Positions 26,499 to 34,368 of a stretch of DNA of 50,038 nt are shown here, in pieces. A program made the position numbers and the translations under genes. The notes under the pieces are model-generated. The model was not told where the DNA came from. It worked only from the letters and a program-made list of their open reading frames with translations, and did not search any database. Location of the stretch: the NCBI GenBank assembly GCA_002477945.1, contig DLLF01000025.1:1-50038 (forward strand), given 5' to 3'. The stretch's first letter is position 1. Each line of letters opens with the position of its first letter. The DNA comes from Bacteroidales bacterium UBA7569 (GTDB lineage: Bacteria; Bacteroidota; Bacteroidia; Bacteroidales; Paludibacteraceae).

Positions 26499-27128
26499 TT
26501 ATACGTTAAAAGTTTTCTCAACAGCAGCGATTGCTTCTTCGGAAACAACAACCACTTTTGAGTTCATAATAGCGTAAGTGTTTAACTCAGAAACCGTTAC
26601 CACTTTGGTACTTTGCAAATTCCGAGCCGACAAATATACGACTTTATTTTCAGATGGCAAAACAAAGAGAGATTTTTTGTCAGAAATTTTCAGATTGTTC
26701 TGCAGTTCAACAAAAGCCTTTGTTTTAGGAGCCTCAAAACCAAGTCCTTCCAAAACTATAATCTGCTCATTTTTAGCACGGAGAGAGAGAGCGGACTTGC
26801 GAGCAAGTTGCTTAACTTTCTTATTGAGTTTGAAATCATAATCGCGTGGTACAGGTCCGAAGATGCGACCACCACCTACACGAACAGGCGATTTGATATC
26901 ACCCGGGCGCGCACCACCTCCGCCTTTCTGGCGTCCGAGTTTGCGTGTTGAGCCTGCGATTTCGGAACGTTGTTTTGATTTATGTGTACCTTGACGCTGA
27001 TTTGCCAAATAGTGCTTCACATCCAAATAAATGGCATGCTCATTAGGTTCGATGCCAAAAACGGCATCATTCAACTGTACTTTTCTTCCAGTATCTTCAC
27101 CTTTGATATTATAAATACTCAGTTCCAT
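26499..27128 (-). CDS. rplD: 50S ribosomal protein L4
   Basis: A 209-residue protein whose loop reaches the exit tunnel. The loop QKGGGGARPGDIKSPVRVGG and the following GPVPRDYDFKLNKKVKQLAR are the family signatures. In E. coli L4 attenuates the S10 operon. Here it lies 1 base after rplC. Confidence 0.98.
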   Translation of the reverse strand: MELSIYNIKGEDTGRKVQLNDAVFGIEPNEHAIYLDVKHYLANQRQGTHKSKQRSEIAGSTRKLGRQKGGGGARPGDIKSPVRVGGGRIFGPVPRDYDFKLNKKVKQLARKSALSLRAKNEQIIVLEGLGFEAPKTKAFVELQNNLKISDKKSLFVLPSENKVVYLSARNLQSTKVVTVSELNTYAIMNSKVVVVSEEAIAAVEKTFNV

Positions 27129-27129
27129 T

Positions 27130-27747
27130 TTATTGGTTTATGATAACGATTGAATTTTTAGCGCCCGGTACGGAGCCTTTGATCATAATCAAGTTGTACT
27201 CGGGAATAACTTTGAGAATCATAAGGTTTTGCATCGTAACGCGATCGCCTCCCATACGTCCCGCCATACGCATTCCTTTGAACACGCGGGAAGGATAGGA
27301 AGATGCGCCTACGGAACCAGGAGCACGCAGACGGTCGTCCTGACCATGAGTAGATTGTCCTACACCACCAAATCCATGGCGTTTAACGACACCTTGAAAA
27401 CCTTTACCTTTACTTGTACCTACGACATCGACGTAAGTATTTTCTTTGAACATATCGACAGTGAGGGTGTCACCTAATTTGATTTCCCCCTCGAACCCAT
27501 CGAACTCAGCCAGATGTGCCATTGGTTGCACACCAGCCGCTTTGAAGTGTCCTGCTTCGGCTTTATTGGTATGTTTTTCCGACTTGGGCATAAAACCTAC
27601 CTGAACAGCCTCATAACCGTCTTTGTCAACAGTTTTGATCTGCGTTACGACGCAAGGACCAGCCTCGATAACAGTGCATGGGATATTTTTGCCATCAGCA
27701 CTGAAAACGGAAGTCATTCCGATTTTTTTACCTAATAATCCCGGCAT
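27130..27747 (-). CDS. rplC: 50S ribosomal protein L3
   Basis: A 205-residue early-assembly protein near the peptidyl-transferase centre. MPGLLGKKIGMTSVFSADGK and the loop GKGFQGVVKRHGFGGVGQST are diagnostic. It lies 89 bases after rpsJ, with a hairpin in the gap (27793-27820). Confidence 0.98.
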   Translation of the reverse strand: MPGLLGKKIGMTSVFSADGKNIPCTVIEAGPCVVTQIKTVDKDGYEAVQVGFMPKSEKHTNKAEAGHFKAAGVQPMAHLAEFDGFEGEIKLGDTLTVDMFKENTYVDVVGTSKGKGFQGVVKRHGFGGVGQSTHGQDDRLRAPGSVGASSYPSRVFKGMRMAGRMGGDRVTMQNLMILKVIPEYNLIMIKGSVPGAKNSIVIINQ

Positions 27748-27792
27748 TTCAAAATAGTTTTTGAATTGTTAATTATTTACGATATACTCTCG

Positions 27793-27820
27793 CCATCTTC
27801 CCTTTCAGAAGGGATGATGG
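27793..27820 (-). promoter_or_regulatory. Hairpin in the rpsJ-rplC gap
   Basis: CCATC-T-TCCCTT pairs with AAGGGA-T-GATGG across TTCAG-type loop bases, giving 11 base pairs with a central T-T mismatch. There is no U-tract, so it is not a simple terminator. A regulatory or processing role is inference. Confidence 0.4.
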
Positions 27821-27836
27821 AAGTAACCGTGTTGTA

Positions 27837-28142
27837 TTATACTTTGATTTCTACGCTCACGCCACTTGCCAATTCGAGTTTCATCAGTGCTTCAACCGTC
27901 TTCGCATTGGAAGAATAGATGTCGATAAGACGTTTGTAACTTGACAACTCGAACTGCTCACGGCTTTTCTTGTTAACGAAAGTAGAACGGTTTACCGTAA
28001 AGATACGTTTGTGCGTTGGCAGAGGTACGGGACCACTCACCACAGCCCCCGTTGCTTTTACGGTCTTTACGATCTTCTCTGCGGACTTATCCACCAGATT
28101 GTGATCGTAGGATTTCAGTTTAATACGAATTTTCTGACTCAT
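27837..28142 (-). CDS. rpsJ: 30S ribosomal protein S10
   Basis: A 101-residue small-subunit protein that also works with NusB in antitermination. KIRIKLKSYDHNLVDKSAEK and GPVPLPTHKRIFTVNRSTFV are the family signatures. It follows fusA by 82 bases. Confidence 0.98.
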   Translation of the reverse strand: MSQKIRIKLKSYDHNLVDKSAEKIVKTVKATGAVVSGPVPLPTHKRIFTVNRSTFVNKKSREQFELSSYKRLIDIYSSNAKTVEALMKLELASGVSVEIKV

Positions 28143-28168
28143 AATTGTTTAGTTATTAGTAAGAGGAA

Positions 28169-28212
28169 ATGTGGTGCGGCTTAAGAGTCATTCGCTAAGC
28201 CGCTCGCCACAT
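28169..28212 (-). promoter_or_regulatory. Long hairpin between fusA and rpsJ
   Basis: ATGTGG-T-GCGGCTTA (28169-28183) pairs with TAAGCCGC-TCG-CCACAT (28196-28212), 14 base pairs with one internal loop. It lies 12 bases after the fusA stop at the str/S10 boundary. There is no run of T beyond it on the minus strand, so it may attenuate or protect RNA ends rather than terminate fully (inference). Confidence 0.5.
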
Positions 28213-28224
28213 ATCCGATTCTGT

Positions 28225-30339
28225 TTATATCAAGTCAACCCGTCCACCGGCTTCTTGCAATACAGCCTTAGCGATGGTAGGACTTACTTCTGCATAGTGC
28301 GAGAACTCCATAGAGGATGTTGCACGTCCCGAGGTAATAGTACGCAAGGCTGTCACATAGCCGAACATTTCAGCCAACGGGACTTTAGCCTTTACAATAC
28401 GGGCACCCGTGCGGGCGGTATCCATACCCTCGACCTGTCCACGACGTTTGTTGAGGTCACCGATGACATCACCCATGCTTTCTTCGGGAGTAACGACTTC
28501 CACTTTCATGATAGGCTCCATCAAGACAGGGCGTGCTTTGGCACATGCATTCTTGAATGCGATCTGAGCACAGATCTCGAATGACAACTGGTCGGAGTCA
28601 ACGGGGTGGAACGAACCATCGAGAACCGTTACCTTGAGTTTATCCATCGGGAATCCTGCCAGCACACCGTTCTTCATGGCACTCTGGAATCCTTTCTGTA
28701 TGGAAGGAATGAATTCCTTAGGAATGTTACCGCCTTTGACAACATCTTCGAACTGCAGCGATCCTTCGAATTCAGGATCAGCAGGTTCTACGCGTACAAT
28801 AATGTCAGCGAACTTACCACGACCACCCGACTGCTTCTTATAAACCTCGCGGATCTCAACAGGGCGCGTAATAGCCTCACGGTATGCCACCTGAGGACGA
28901 CCTTGATTACATTCCACTTTGAATTCACGTTTCAGACGGTCAATAATGATCTCAAGGTGCAACTCACCCATACCGGAGATAACCGTTTGTCCTGTCTGTT
29001 CATCCGTCTTCACCGTGAAGGTAGGATCCTCTTCCGCCAACTTAGCCAGACCTACGCCCAACTTATCCAAGTCTTTCTGTGTCTTGGGTTCAACCGAGAT
29101 ACCAATCACAGGAGCGGGGAAGTCGATAGACTCCAACACAATAGGATGTGCTTCATCGCAGAGCGTATCACCAGTACGAATATCTTTGAATCCGACGCCT
29201 GCACCTATATCACCGGCAGAGATAACATCTACAGGATTTTGGTGATTCGAGTGCATTTGGAAGAGACGAGAGATACGTTCCTTCTTTCCCGAACGGGGAT
29301 TATAGACATAAGAGCCAGCCTCCAACTTACCGCTATACACGCGGAAATAGCACAAACGCCCTACATAAGGATCGGTAGCAATTTTGAATGCAAGCGCACA
29401 GAGAGGTTCGTCATCGGAAGGCTTACGTGTGATAGGCTCACCGGTCTGCACGTCAGTACCATTGATAACAGGGTTATCCAACGGACTCGGCAGATATGCA
29501 CACACTGCATCCAACATTGTCTGCACGCCCTTGTTCTTGAAACTCGAGCCGCAGATAACAGGGAAGATTTCCTGTGCGATGGTACCCTTGCGGATTGCGG
29601 TACGGATTTCTTCTTCCGTAATCGTTTCGGGATCGGAGAAGTATTTCTCCATGAGTGCATCATCGAACTCGGCGCAAGCATCCAGCATTTTGCCTCTCCA
29701 TTCGTTAGCCTCATCCACCAAGTTGGCAGGAATTTCCTCTTCTACATATTCTGCCCCCATCGTCTCATCGTGCCACAGGATAGCCTTCATTTTAATCAGG
29801 TCAACAACACCTTTGAATGTTTCCTCAGCACCAATAGGAATTTGAATAGGACAAGGAGTTGCTCCGAGAACCTCTTTTATTTGGCGAACCACATCAAAGA
29901 AATTTGCACCGGAACGATCCATCTTATTCACATAGCAAATACGGGGAACATTGTACTTACTTGCCTGATGCCAAACAGTCTCCGACTGAGGCTGAACGCC
30001 ACCCACAGCACAAAGCGTCATAACAGCACCATCCAAGATACGCAGAGAGCGCTCCACTTCCACTGTAAAATCGACGTGTCCCGGAGTATCTATCAGATTG
30101 ATTTTGTACTTATTATTCTGATAGTTCCAATAGGTAGTGGTAGCAGCAGACGTGATAGTGATACCACGTTCCTGTTCCTGCTCCATCCAGTCCATCGTAG
30201 CAGCACCATCGTGCACCTCACCAATCTTATGAGTAAGACCAGTGTAATAGAGGATACGCTCGGATGTAGTTGTTTTACCAGCATCGATATGCGCCATGAT
30301 ACCGATGTTACGAGTAAGTTTTAAGTCGTGCTTAGCCAT
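28225..30339 (-). CDS. fusA: Elongation factor G
   Basis: A 704-residue translocase GTPase that moves tRNA and mRNA through the ribosome. G1 AHIDAGKTT is at about residues 17-25, the switch I motif RGITI near 60, G3 DTPGHVDF near 85 and G4 NKMD near 139. Domains II-V follow with normal length (EVVTPEESMGDVIGDLNKRR in domain V). Third gene of the str part, 35 bases after rpsG; tuf is not adjacent. Confidence 0.98.
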   Translation of the reverse strand: MAKHDLKLTRNIGIMAHIDAGKTTTSERILYYTGLTHKIGEVHDGAATMDWMEQEQERGITITSAATTTYWNYQNNKYKINLIDTPGHVDFTVEVERSLRILDGAVMTLCAVGGVQPQSETVWHQASKYNVPRICYVNKMDRSGANFFDVVRQIKEVLGATPCPIQIPIGAEETFKGVVDLIKMKAILWHDETMGAEYVEEEIPANLVDEANEWRGKMLDACAEFDDALMEKYFSDPETITEEEIRTAIRKGTIAQEIFPVICGSSFKNKGVQTMLDAVCAYLPSPLDNPVINGTDVQTGEPITRKPSDDEPLCALAFKIATDPYVGRLCYFRVYSGKLEAGSYVYNPRSGKKERISRLFQMHSNHQNPVDVISAGDIGAGVGFKDIRTGDTLCDEAHPIVLESIDFPAPVIGISVEPKTQKDLDKLGVGLAKLAEEDPTFTVKTDEQTGQTVISGMGELHLEIIIDRLKREFKVECNQGRPQVAYREAITRPVEIREVYKKQSGGRGKFADIIVRVEPADPEFEGSLQFEDVVKGGNIPKEFIPSIQKGFQSAMKNGVLAGFPMDKLKVTVLDGSFHPVDSDQLSFEICAQIAFKNACAKARPVLMEPIMKVEVVTPEESMGDVIGDLNKRRGQVEGMDTARTGARIVKAKVPLAEMFGYVTALRTITSGRATSSMEFSHYAEVSPTIAKAVLQEAGGRVDLI

Positions 30340-30374
30340 TGTTTTACTAATACCTTATTGTACAACGTATAACA

Positions 30375-30851
30375 TTAGAATCTAAAGTGTGCAAAAGCGC
30401 GGTTAGCCTCAGCCATACGGTGCATATCCTCCTTACGTTTGAATGCACCACCTTGGTTATTGTAAGCATCCATAATTTCAGCAGCAAGTTTTTCAGCCAT
30501 GGAATGACCGCCACGCTTGCGTGCAAACGAAATCATATTCTTCATTGAAATAGACTCCTTTCTATCAGGACGGATTTCCGTAGGAACCTGGAAAGTAGCA
30601 CCCCCGATACGGCGCGACTTGACTTCCACCAAAGGAGTAATGTTACTCAAAGCCTGTTTCCAAATATCAAGAGGAGTTTTTTCCTCATTTTTCATCTTTT
30701 GACCAACAGTTTCAAGTGCGGTGTAGAACACACCATAGGCGGTATTTTTCTTACCGTCAAGCATCAGGTGATTCACAAACTTAGCGACCATCACCTCTCC
30801 GAACACGGGATCCGGCAGGATAACCCGTTTCTTTGGTTTTGCTTTTCTCAT
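30375..30851 (-). CDS. rpsG: 30S ribosomal protein S7
   Basis: A 158-residue primary 16S-binding protein of the small-subunit head. MRKAKPKKRVILPDPVFGE, then LDGKKNTAYGVFYTALETV and KRKEDMHRMAEANRAFAHFR, are conserved. The ATG at 30851 gives the family length. An in-frame extension to a TTG at 30881 encodes only MTTKQNKQNK from an A/C-rich leader and is rejected. Confidence 0.97.
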   Translation of the reverse strand: MRKAKPKKRVILPDPVFGEVMVAKFVNHLMLDGKKNTAYGVFYTALETVGQKMKNEEKTPLDIWKQALSNITPLVEVKSRRIGGATFQVPTEIRPDRKESISMKNMISFARKRGGHSMAEKLAAEIMDAYNNQGGAFKRKEDMHRMAEANRAFAHFRF

Positions 30852-30985
30852 TTTGTTTTGTTTGTTTTGTTTGGTTGTCAATCTTCTTCAATCTCATCAC
30901 TCCGAGATTTACTCAACCGATCAACTCATTAAATCTTCTGCGCCGGACAAGCCGGCTTTTAGTTAAAAAGGGGATTGTGCAGCAA

Positions 30986-31366
30986 TTACTTCTTTGCTTT
31001 CGGGCGCTTAGCACCATACTTACTACGACGTTGCAAACGGTTAGCCACACCGGCGGTATCCAGCGTACCACGAACAATGTGGTAGCGAACACCCGGAAGG
31101 TCTTTCACACGACCACCACGTACCATTACGATACTGTGTTCCTGCAAGTTATGACCTTCTCCTGGAATGTAAGCATTCACCTCTTTCTGGTTAGTCAAAC
31201 GCACACGTGCCACCTTACGCATTGCAGAGTTAGGTTTTTTAGGCGTAGTTGTGTAAACACGTACACATACACCACGGCGTTGCGGACAACTATCCAACGC
31301 AGGCGATTTGCTTTTGTCGATAAGTTCTGCTCTTCCTTTTCTAACTAATTGTTGAATTGTAGGCAT
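30986..31366 (-). CDS. rpsL: 30S ribosomal protein S12
   Basis: A 126-residue decoding-centre protein, first gene of the superoperon. TTTPKKPNSAMRKVARVRLT holds the lysine equivalent to K43, and RGGRVKDLPGVRYHIVRG the one equivalent to K88. Both are wild type at the positions where streptomycin-resistance changes are known. The 134-base gap to rpsG carries no gene. Confidence 0.98.
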   Translation of the reverse strand: MPTIQQLVRKGRAELIDKSKSPALDSCPQRRGVCVRVYTTTPKKPNSAMRKVARVRLTNQKEVNAYIPGEGHNLQEHSIVMVRGGRVKDLPGVRYHIVRGTLDTAGVANRLQRRSKYGAKRPKAKK

Positions 31367-31440
31367 CTTAACTTGTTTTTAATTACTTATATATGAGTTA
31401 CTTATAGTCCACACAGGCGCATTAAGCCCAAAATGGACTG

Positions 31441-31472
31441 CAAAATTACTGCTTTTTTTTCGGACTTGCAAG
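31441..31472 (-). promoter_or_regulatory. Promoter of the ribosomal superoperon
   Basis: On the minus strand CTTG (31472-31469), a 20-base spacer and TAATTTTG (31448-31441) lie about 75 bases before rpsL. The flanks (TTTTTTCTGCAAACACTTG before and GCAG after) echo those of the rplU promoter at 12633-12664. Confidence 0.75.
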
Positions 31473-31708
31473 TGTTTGCAGAAAAAAGTAGCAGGATAAA
31501 TCGTTGTAAAAAAGCAAGTAATGGATTTCATGCCAACAAGGAGACATCCAAGTGCCGGTTTCACAGGATACGAACAACACAAGCAGGTTTGGCTGTCAAC
31601 ATGAAGAAAGGAGACTCTTCAGCAATTCCCGACGAGGGTCAAGAAATTTACGATTTGGCAATTTTCGAGGTACGATTCGGCTTTACCTACATCATTGTCA
31701 TCTCTCGT

Positions 31709-31741
31709 TGAGGAGTGCTTGAGGGGTCGATGAGGGGTCGT
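31709..31741. repeat. Tandem 11-base repeat, three units (TGAGGGGTCGN type)
   Basis: Units TGAGGAGTGCT, TGAGGGGTCGA and TGAGGGGTCGT, followed by AAAGA. The last two units and AAAGA are identical to the array at 36816-36842. Confidence 0.88.
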
Positions 31742-31981
31742 AAAGATACCTCCCGCACCTTTATACCCTCTCTAACCTAACAGACAGACCAACGCTGCCT
31801 GCTCAAGAGATTTATGAGACATTCCATTATAATTTATAATCATGGCAATCCGATGCATTTGATGAGCAATAGATTCATTCCAACAGGTTTGTACCATTTC
31901 CATATACGATAAGGACAAACTCACAAAACAGGCCACATCACATAGTCCAGAATCCATTCAAAAGTGACAGTGCGGCCTCTA

Positions 31982-33088
31982 CTACTTCACCCTACAAGCA
32001 CGAAAATGGCTTAGATACCCTCTGTATGACATATACGACTGAAACAGGGCTTGGTATTCCTCTGCGCTCATCCCTTGCTGCACAAGCATCGCCCAATCAT
32101 GGGTATGAAGATGGTATTTCGCCAACGTGCGGTGCGTGCAGTGCCGATAGTATGGGTAAATCAGTGCTCCGAGGAACTCCAACGCGGGCACATTGCGTTG
32201 CCTATCGGGCAGACTGACCGGCTGCAAGACTATCTTGCGCGGGTGAATGTGCATACCGAGCGTACCCGCAAAATCCTGCAACCGCACCAGCCATTCCCTC
32301 AATTCATCACGCAGCAGGGACAACAGGTAGAAATCGTCCACATAGCGCCCGTAGTGCCGGCACCCCAACTGCCTCGCCACAAACCAATCCAAGTCGTTGA
32401 GGAAGATATTGCTGTACAATTGCGAGGTCAAGTCCCCGATGGGCAACCCCACCCCGTCGGGCGAATGCCACAGCGATTTCGAGTGCGGCAAACCCTCCCA
32501 ATCGTATGCCGTACCCCGTATGCGGCAGTCCGTCAGCGGGTTATGAAGCGTAAACACATCCGTCAGCCACACCACCAACGACCGTATATCCGCCGGCAAC
32601 GGCATCTCGGGCAGAACCTTGCGCATCATCGCCTGCACTTTCGCACGCAGCAACTCCCGCGGAATACTCATAAAATACCCCTGCAAATCCAACTTCAGCA
32701 CATACGCCTCACGGGTATAGTTGCGCGACACGCTGCGGATATGGTGCTCCAGCCGCTCAATGCCGAACAGCGTACCCTTGCCCACACGGCAGGAGTACGA
32801 GTCATACACAAACCGCCGGTCGCAGTAGGCGGCAATGTAGTTGTAGTACAGGTGATGCACCACACGGTCGCGAAAGGGCGAAGCAAACACCTCACGTTTC
32901 TTCGGATCGTTGATTATGAAGCAGATAGCAGGCGACGGCGTATAGGTACGATAACGCAATTCATCGCACAGTGCCGCTAGGTTATGCTCCAAATCCATCT
33001 CAAACGTCAGTTGCGAGTGGGTCTTGCGCTTGTGTCTGCGCGCGTCATAATAGGCATGGAAGAGGTCGGAAAGAAGAGGGTCGCACAT
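31982..33088 (-). CDS. DGR reverse transcriptase
   Basis: A 368-residue reverse transcriptase of a diversity-generating retroelement. It copies the TR RNA into cDNA with errors at adenines; the cDNA then replaces the VR in the target gene. The N-terminal part has YYDARRHKR, usual for this class. Catalytic Asp 134 is in LKLDLQGYF; the class-specific IGDLTSQ is at 217-223 (group II intron enzymes have a different GxxxSP-type motif); the active-site box YVDD is at 249-252. The ATG at 33088 is chosen because the frame further upstream is simply the translated TR. No maturase or endonuclease domain is present, which excludes a group II intron. It comes last in the DGR, 16 bases after the TR. Confidence 0.96.
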   Translation of the reverse strand: MCDPLLSDLFHAYYDARRHKRKTHSQLTFEMDLEHNLAALCDELRYRTYTPSPAICFIINDPKKREVFASPFRDRVVHHLYYNYIAAYCDRRFVYDSYSCRVGKGTLFGIERLEHHIRSVSRNYTREAYVLKLDLQGYFMSIPRELLRAKVQAMMRKVLPEMPLPADIRSLVVWLTDVFTLHNPLTDCRIRGTAYDWEGLPHSKSLWHSPDGVGLPIGDLTSQLYSNIFLNDLDWFVARQLGCRHYGRYVDDFYLLSLLRDELREWLVRLQDFAGTLGMHIHPRKIVLQPVSLPDRQRNVPALEFLGALIYPYYRHCTHRTLAKYHLHTHDWAMLVQQGMSAEEYQALFQSYMSYRGYLSHFRACRVK

Positions 33089-33104
33089 AGGAAATGGTGA
33101 TAAG

Positions 33105-33292
33105 TCTTGAACAAGACGGACTGCCTGCCCGTTGTTGCGATTCCAATTGTTGTTCGTGTTCGCGTTGTCCGAGTTGAAGTTCAGGTAGTTCGCGTTGTCC
33201 GAGTCGTTAGGCGTAGCAGACCAATAGTTGCCGTTGTTCTGCACGTTGTTCACATTCGACCCGTTGCGGTTACCCGAAGCAGGCAGGAAAAC
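33105..33292 (-). repeat. DGR template repeat (TR)
   Basis: 188 bases, read on the minus strand, that match the VR at 34467-34654 over their full length without gaps, with 164 identities. Of the 24 differences 23 are A in the TR; the other is a C-to-T change. The TR is crowded with AAC codons, whose first two adenines can change to give many residues without creating stop codons. The 27 bases at the reverse-transcriptase end (33105-33131) are identical in both copies and contain the expected initiation-of-mutagenic-homing site. It lies 16 bases upstream of the reverse transcriptase start. Confidence 0.97.
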
Positions 33293-33554
33293 AAGTAGTA
33301 GCCGCTACTTACACCATAAGGGGAATATATTTTCCTTAAGAGACTACCTTATGGAGCGTCTCAACAGGCACCCTCGCGGGGCTGTATTTCGGCATACAGA
33401 CACAAGAATGCAACTTTCAAATTTGCTCATTTACAAATTGTCAAATTGGCCCTCCTTGTGCGGGCTACTGATTTATCTATACACACTACCGTACGGTTCC
33501 TCCGAGCGATACGGTACTCCGGCTATCCTATGTGCGTCCCTCATGCTATCGGAT
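33293..33554. other. Gene-free stretch between TR and the toxin gene
   Basis: Roughly 260 bases. It contains a hairpin with arms CCATAAGG (33314-33321) and CCTTATGG (33347-33354), and CCGTA/TACGG arms near 33490-33516. It may form the 5' part of the TR RNA, which is inference. No promoter facing the TR was recognised. Confidence 0.4.
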
Positions 33555-33595
33555 GATGCTGTGCTTTGGGGGACGACGCGGCTCGCGTCGTCAAA
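33555..33595. repeat. Direct repeat, copy A, beside the toxin gene
   Basis: 41 bases, beginning GATGCTGTGC and ending CGTCGTCAAA, that recur at 34202-34241 with one substitution and one missing base. The core 33572-33592 is itself a hairpin with 9-base-pair arms GACGACGCG and CGCGTCGTC. It ends just before the toxin stop codon. Confidence 0.88.
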
Positions 33596-33596
33596 A

Positions 33597-33866
33597 TCAT
33601 TTCGTGTAATGCCCAAATGCCGACAAAACCAGCACCACTATTTCCGTGTCATGAATCTCATACACCAAACGGTGTTCACGGTCTAAACGCCGCGACCATG
33701 TCTCCGTGCCAAAATGCTTGAGTTGCTCCACCTGCCCCGTACCTGTGCGCGGGTGTTCGCGCAGTTCGTCCAACAACTTGGTCAGTTTGCGCAACGCCTG
33801 CGGCGCACGGGTCTGCAAAGCGGCAACATCCTGCTGCGCCTCGCGCGTGAAGACTATCGTGTACAT
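33597..33866 (-). CDS. Toxin of a YoeB/Txe-type toxin-antitoxin pair
   Basis: An 89-residue protein of the RelE superfamily, most like YoeB/Txe mRNA interferases, which cut mRNA at the ribosome. The block ETWSRRLDREHRLVYEI and the C-terminal SAFGHYTK carry the Arg and His-Tyr pair expected at the active site. The start overlaps the antitoxin gene by 13 bases, the usual coupling. It lies within the DGR, between the target gene and the TR, and is bounded by direct repeats. Whether it acts in DGR upkeep or is a passenger is unknown. Confidence 0.9.
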   Translation of the reverse strand: MYTIVFTREAQQDVAALQTRAPQALRKLTKLLDELREHPRTGTGQVEQLKHFGTETWSRRLDREHRLVYEIHDTEIVVLVLSAFGHYTK

Positions 33867-34126
33867 AGCAGACGTTGAATAAAGGCATCACCTGTCTCAT
33901 TGGCTTGCATAGCAATCACCTCTCCTTGGGCGGCTTGCTGCTTGGAGCGCACCAACTTTGCGCGGAACTCTTCCTCCGTCATTCTCTCCTTGCGTGCAGG
34001 GGCTGTTTTAGCGGCTGGCACACGCATTACCTGCCAACCCATATTCTCGGAAAGACGTTTCAAGAAACGTGCGTCCGCACTGGGCAGGGTTACCCGAAAG
34101 GTGCTTTGAATACCTGTTGTCTTCAT
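33854..34126 (-). CDS. Antitoxin partner of the YoeB-like toxin
   Basis: A 90-residue protein that directly precedes and overlaps the toxin gene, so taken as its antitoxin. I do not recognise a named family with confidence. The N-terminal part (TFRVTLPSADARFLKRLSENM) could form a ribbon-helix-helix or similar DNA-binding unit; the middle is Lys/Glu-rich, and the C-terminal third (GEVIAMQANETGDAFIQRLL) may bind the toxin. A Shine-Dalgarno-like AAGGAGA precedes the ATG, and a promoter lies at 34149-34180. Confidence 0.8.
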   Translation of the reverse strand: MKTTGIQSTFRVTLPSADARFLKRLSENMGWQVMRVPAAKTAPARKERMTEEEFRAKLVRSKQQAAQGEVIAMQANETGDAFIQRLLCTR

Positions 34127-34148
34127 AACTTCTCCTTTTTTCTCGCTG

Positions 34149-34180
34149 CAAAGTTACTGCTTTTCAATCATCTATACAAG
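34149..34180 (-). promoter_or_regulatory. Promoter of the toxin-antitoxin pair
   Basis: On the minus strand CTTG (34180-34177), 20 bases, then TAACTTTG (34156-34149), matching TAnnTTTG exactly. The start codon at 34126 is 22 bases beyond, so the pair can be transcribed independently of the target gene. Confidence 0.7.
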
Positions 34181-34201
34181 CCCATACTGCATTTTGGGGA
34201 C

Positions 34202-34241
34202 GATGCTGTGCCTGGGGGACGACGCGGCTCGCGTCGTCAAA
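34202..34241. repeat. Direct repeat, copy B, upstream of the antitoxin
   Basis: Near-identical to 33555-33595, in the same orientation, 647 bases away. The two copies enclose the toxin-antitoxin genes and their promoter. An inverted partial copy follows at 34327-34351. Confidence 0.88.
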
Positions 34242-34260
34242 GAGCAGAACTCTTTATTGT

Positions 34261-34351
34261 CTCGCGTCGTTATGCTCCGCAGGCGCACCTCACCCAAACA
34301 TGGCGCCTTTCGGCTGTCGCCGAATAACGACGCGAGCCGCGTCGTCCCCCA
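34261..34351. repeat. Nested inverted repeats, GC-rich fold
   Basis: CTCGCGTCGTTAT (34261-34273) pairs perfectly with ATAACGACGCGAG (34324-34336). Within the loop AGGCGC (34281-34286) pairs with GCGCCT (34303-34308). Bases 34327-34351 are also the reverse complement of the core of the direct repeats. No protein is encoded. It could be a structured RNA or a mobile palindrome remnant. Confidence 0.65.
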
Positions 34352-34368
34352 TACTACGTTGCGCCGGC

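Larger units (their letters stand above)
31367..31981. other. Intergenic region between rpsL and the DGR reverse transcriptase
   Basis: About 615 bases without a credible gene. It holds the rpsL promoter (31441-31472), a three-unit 11-base array (31709-31741) and, next to it, a segment of about 105 bases (about 31742-31846) that aligns without gaps to 36838-36942. Short open frames here (such as 31433-31711 plus) have no recognisable family features. Confidence 0.6.

Noticed and set aside
28606..30324. 572-codon plus-strand open frame opposite fusA
   Set aside because: Antisense shadow of a perfectly conserved EF-G gene; the translation has no family features and odd composition.
31433..31711. 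92-codon plus-strand gene upstream of rpsL
   Set aside because: It spans the rpsL promoter on the other strand and has no recognisable domain or ribosome-binding site.
31982..33088. Group II intron or retron reverse transcriptase
   Set aside because: No maturase, endonuclease or intron RNA domains; the IGDLTSQ motif and the TR/VR pair specify a DGR.
33089..33253. N-terminal extension of the reverse transcriptase
   Set aside because: It is the translated template repeat; the conserved protein starts at the ATG at 33088.
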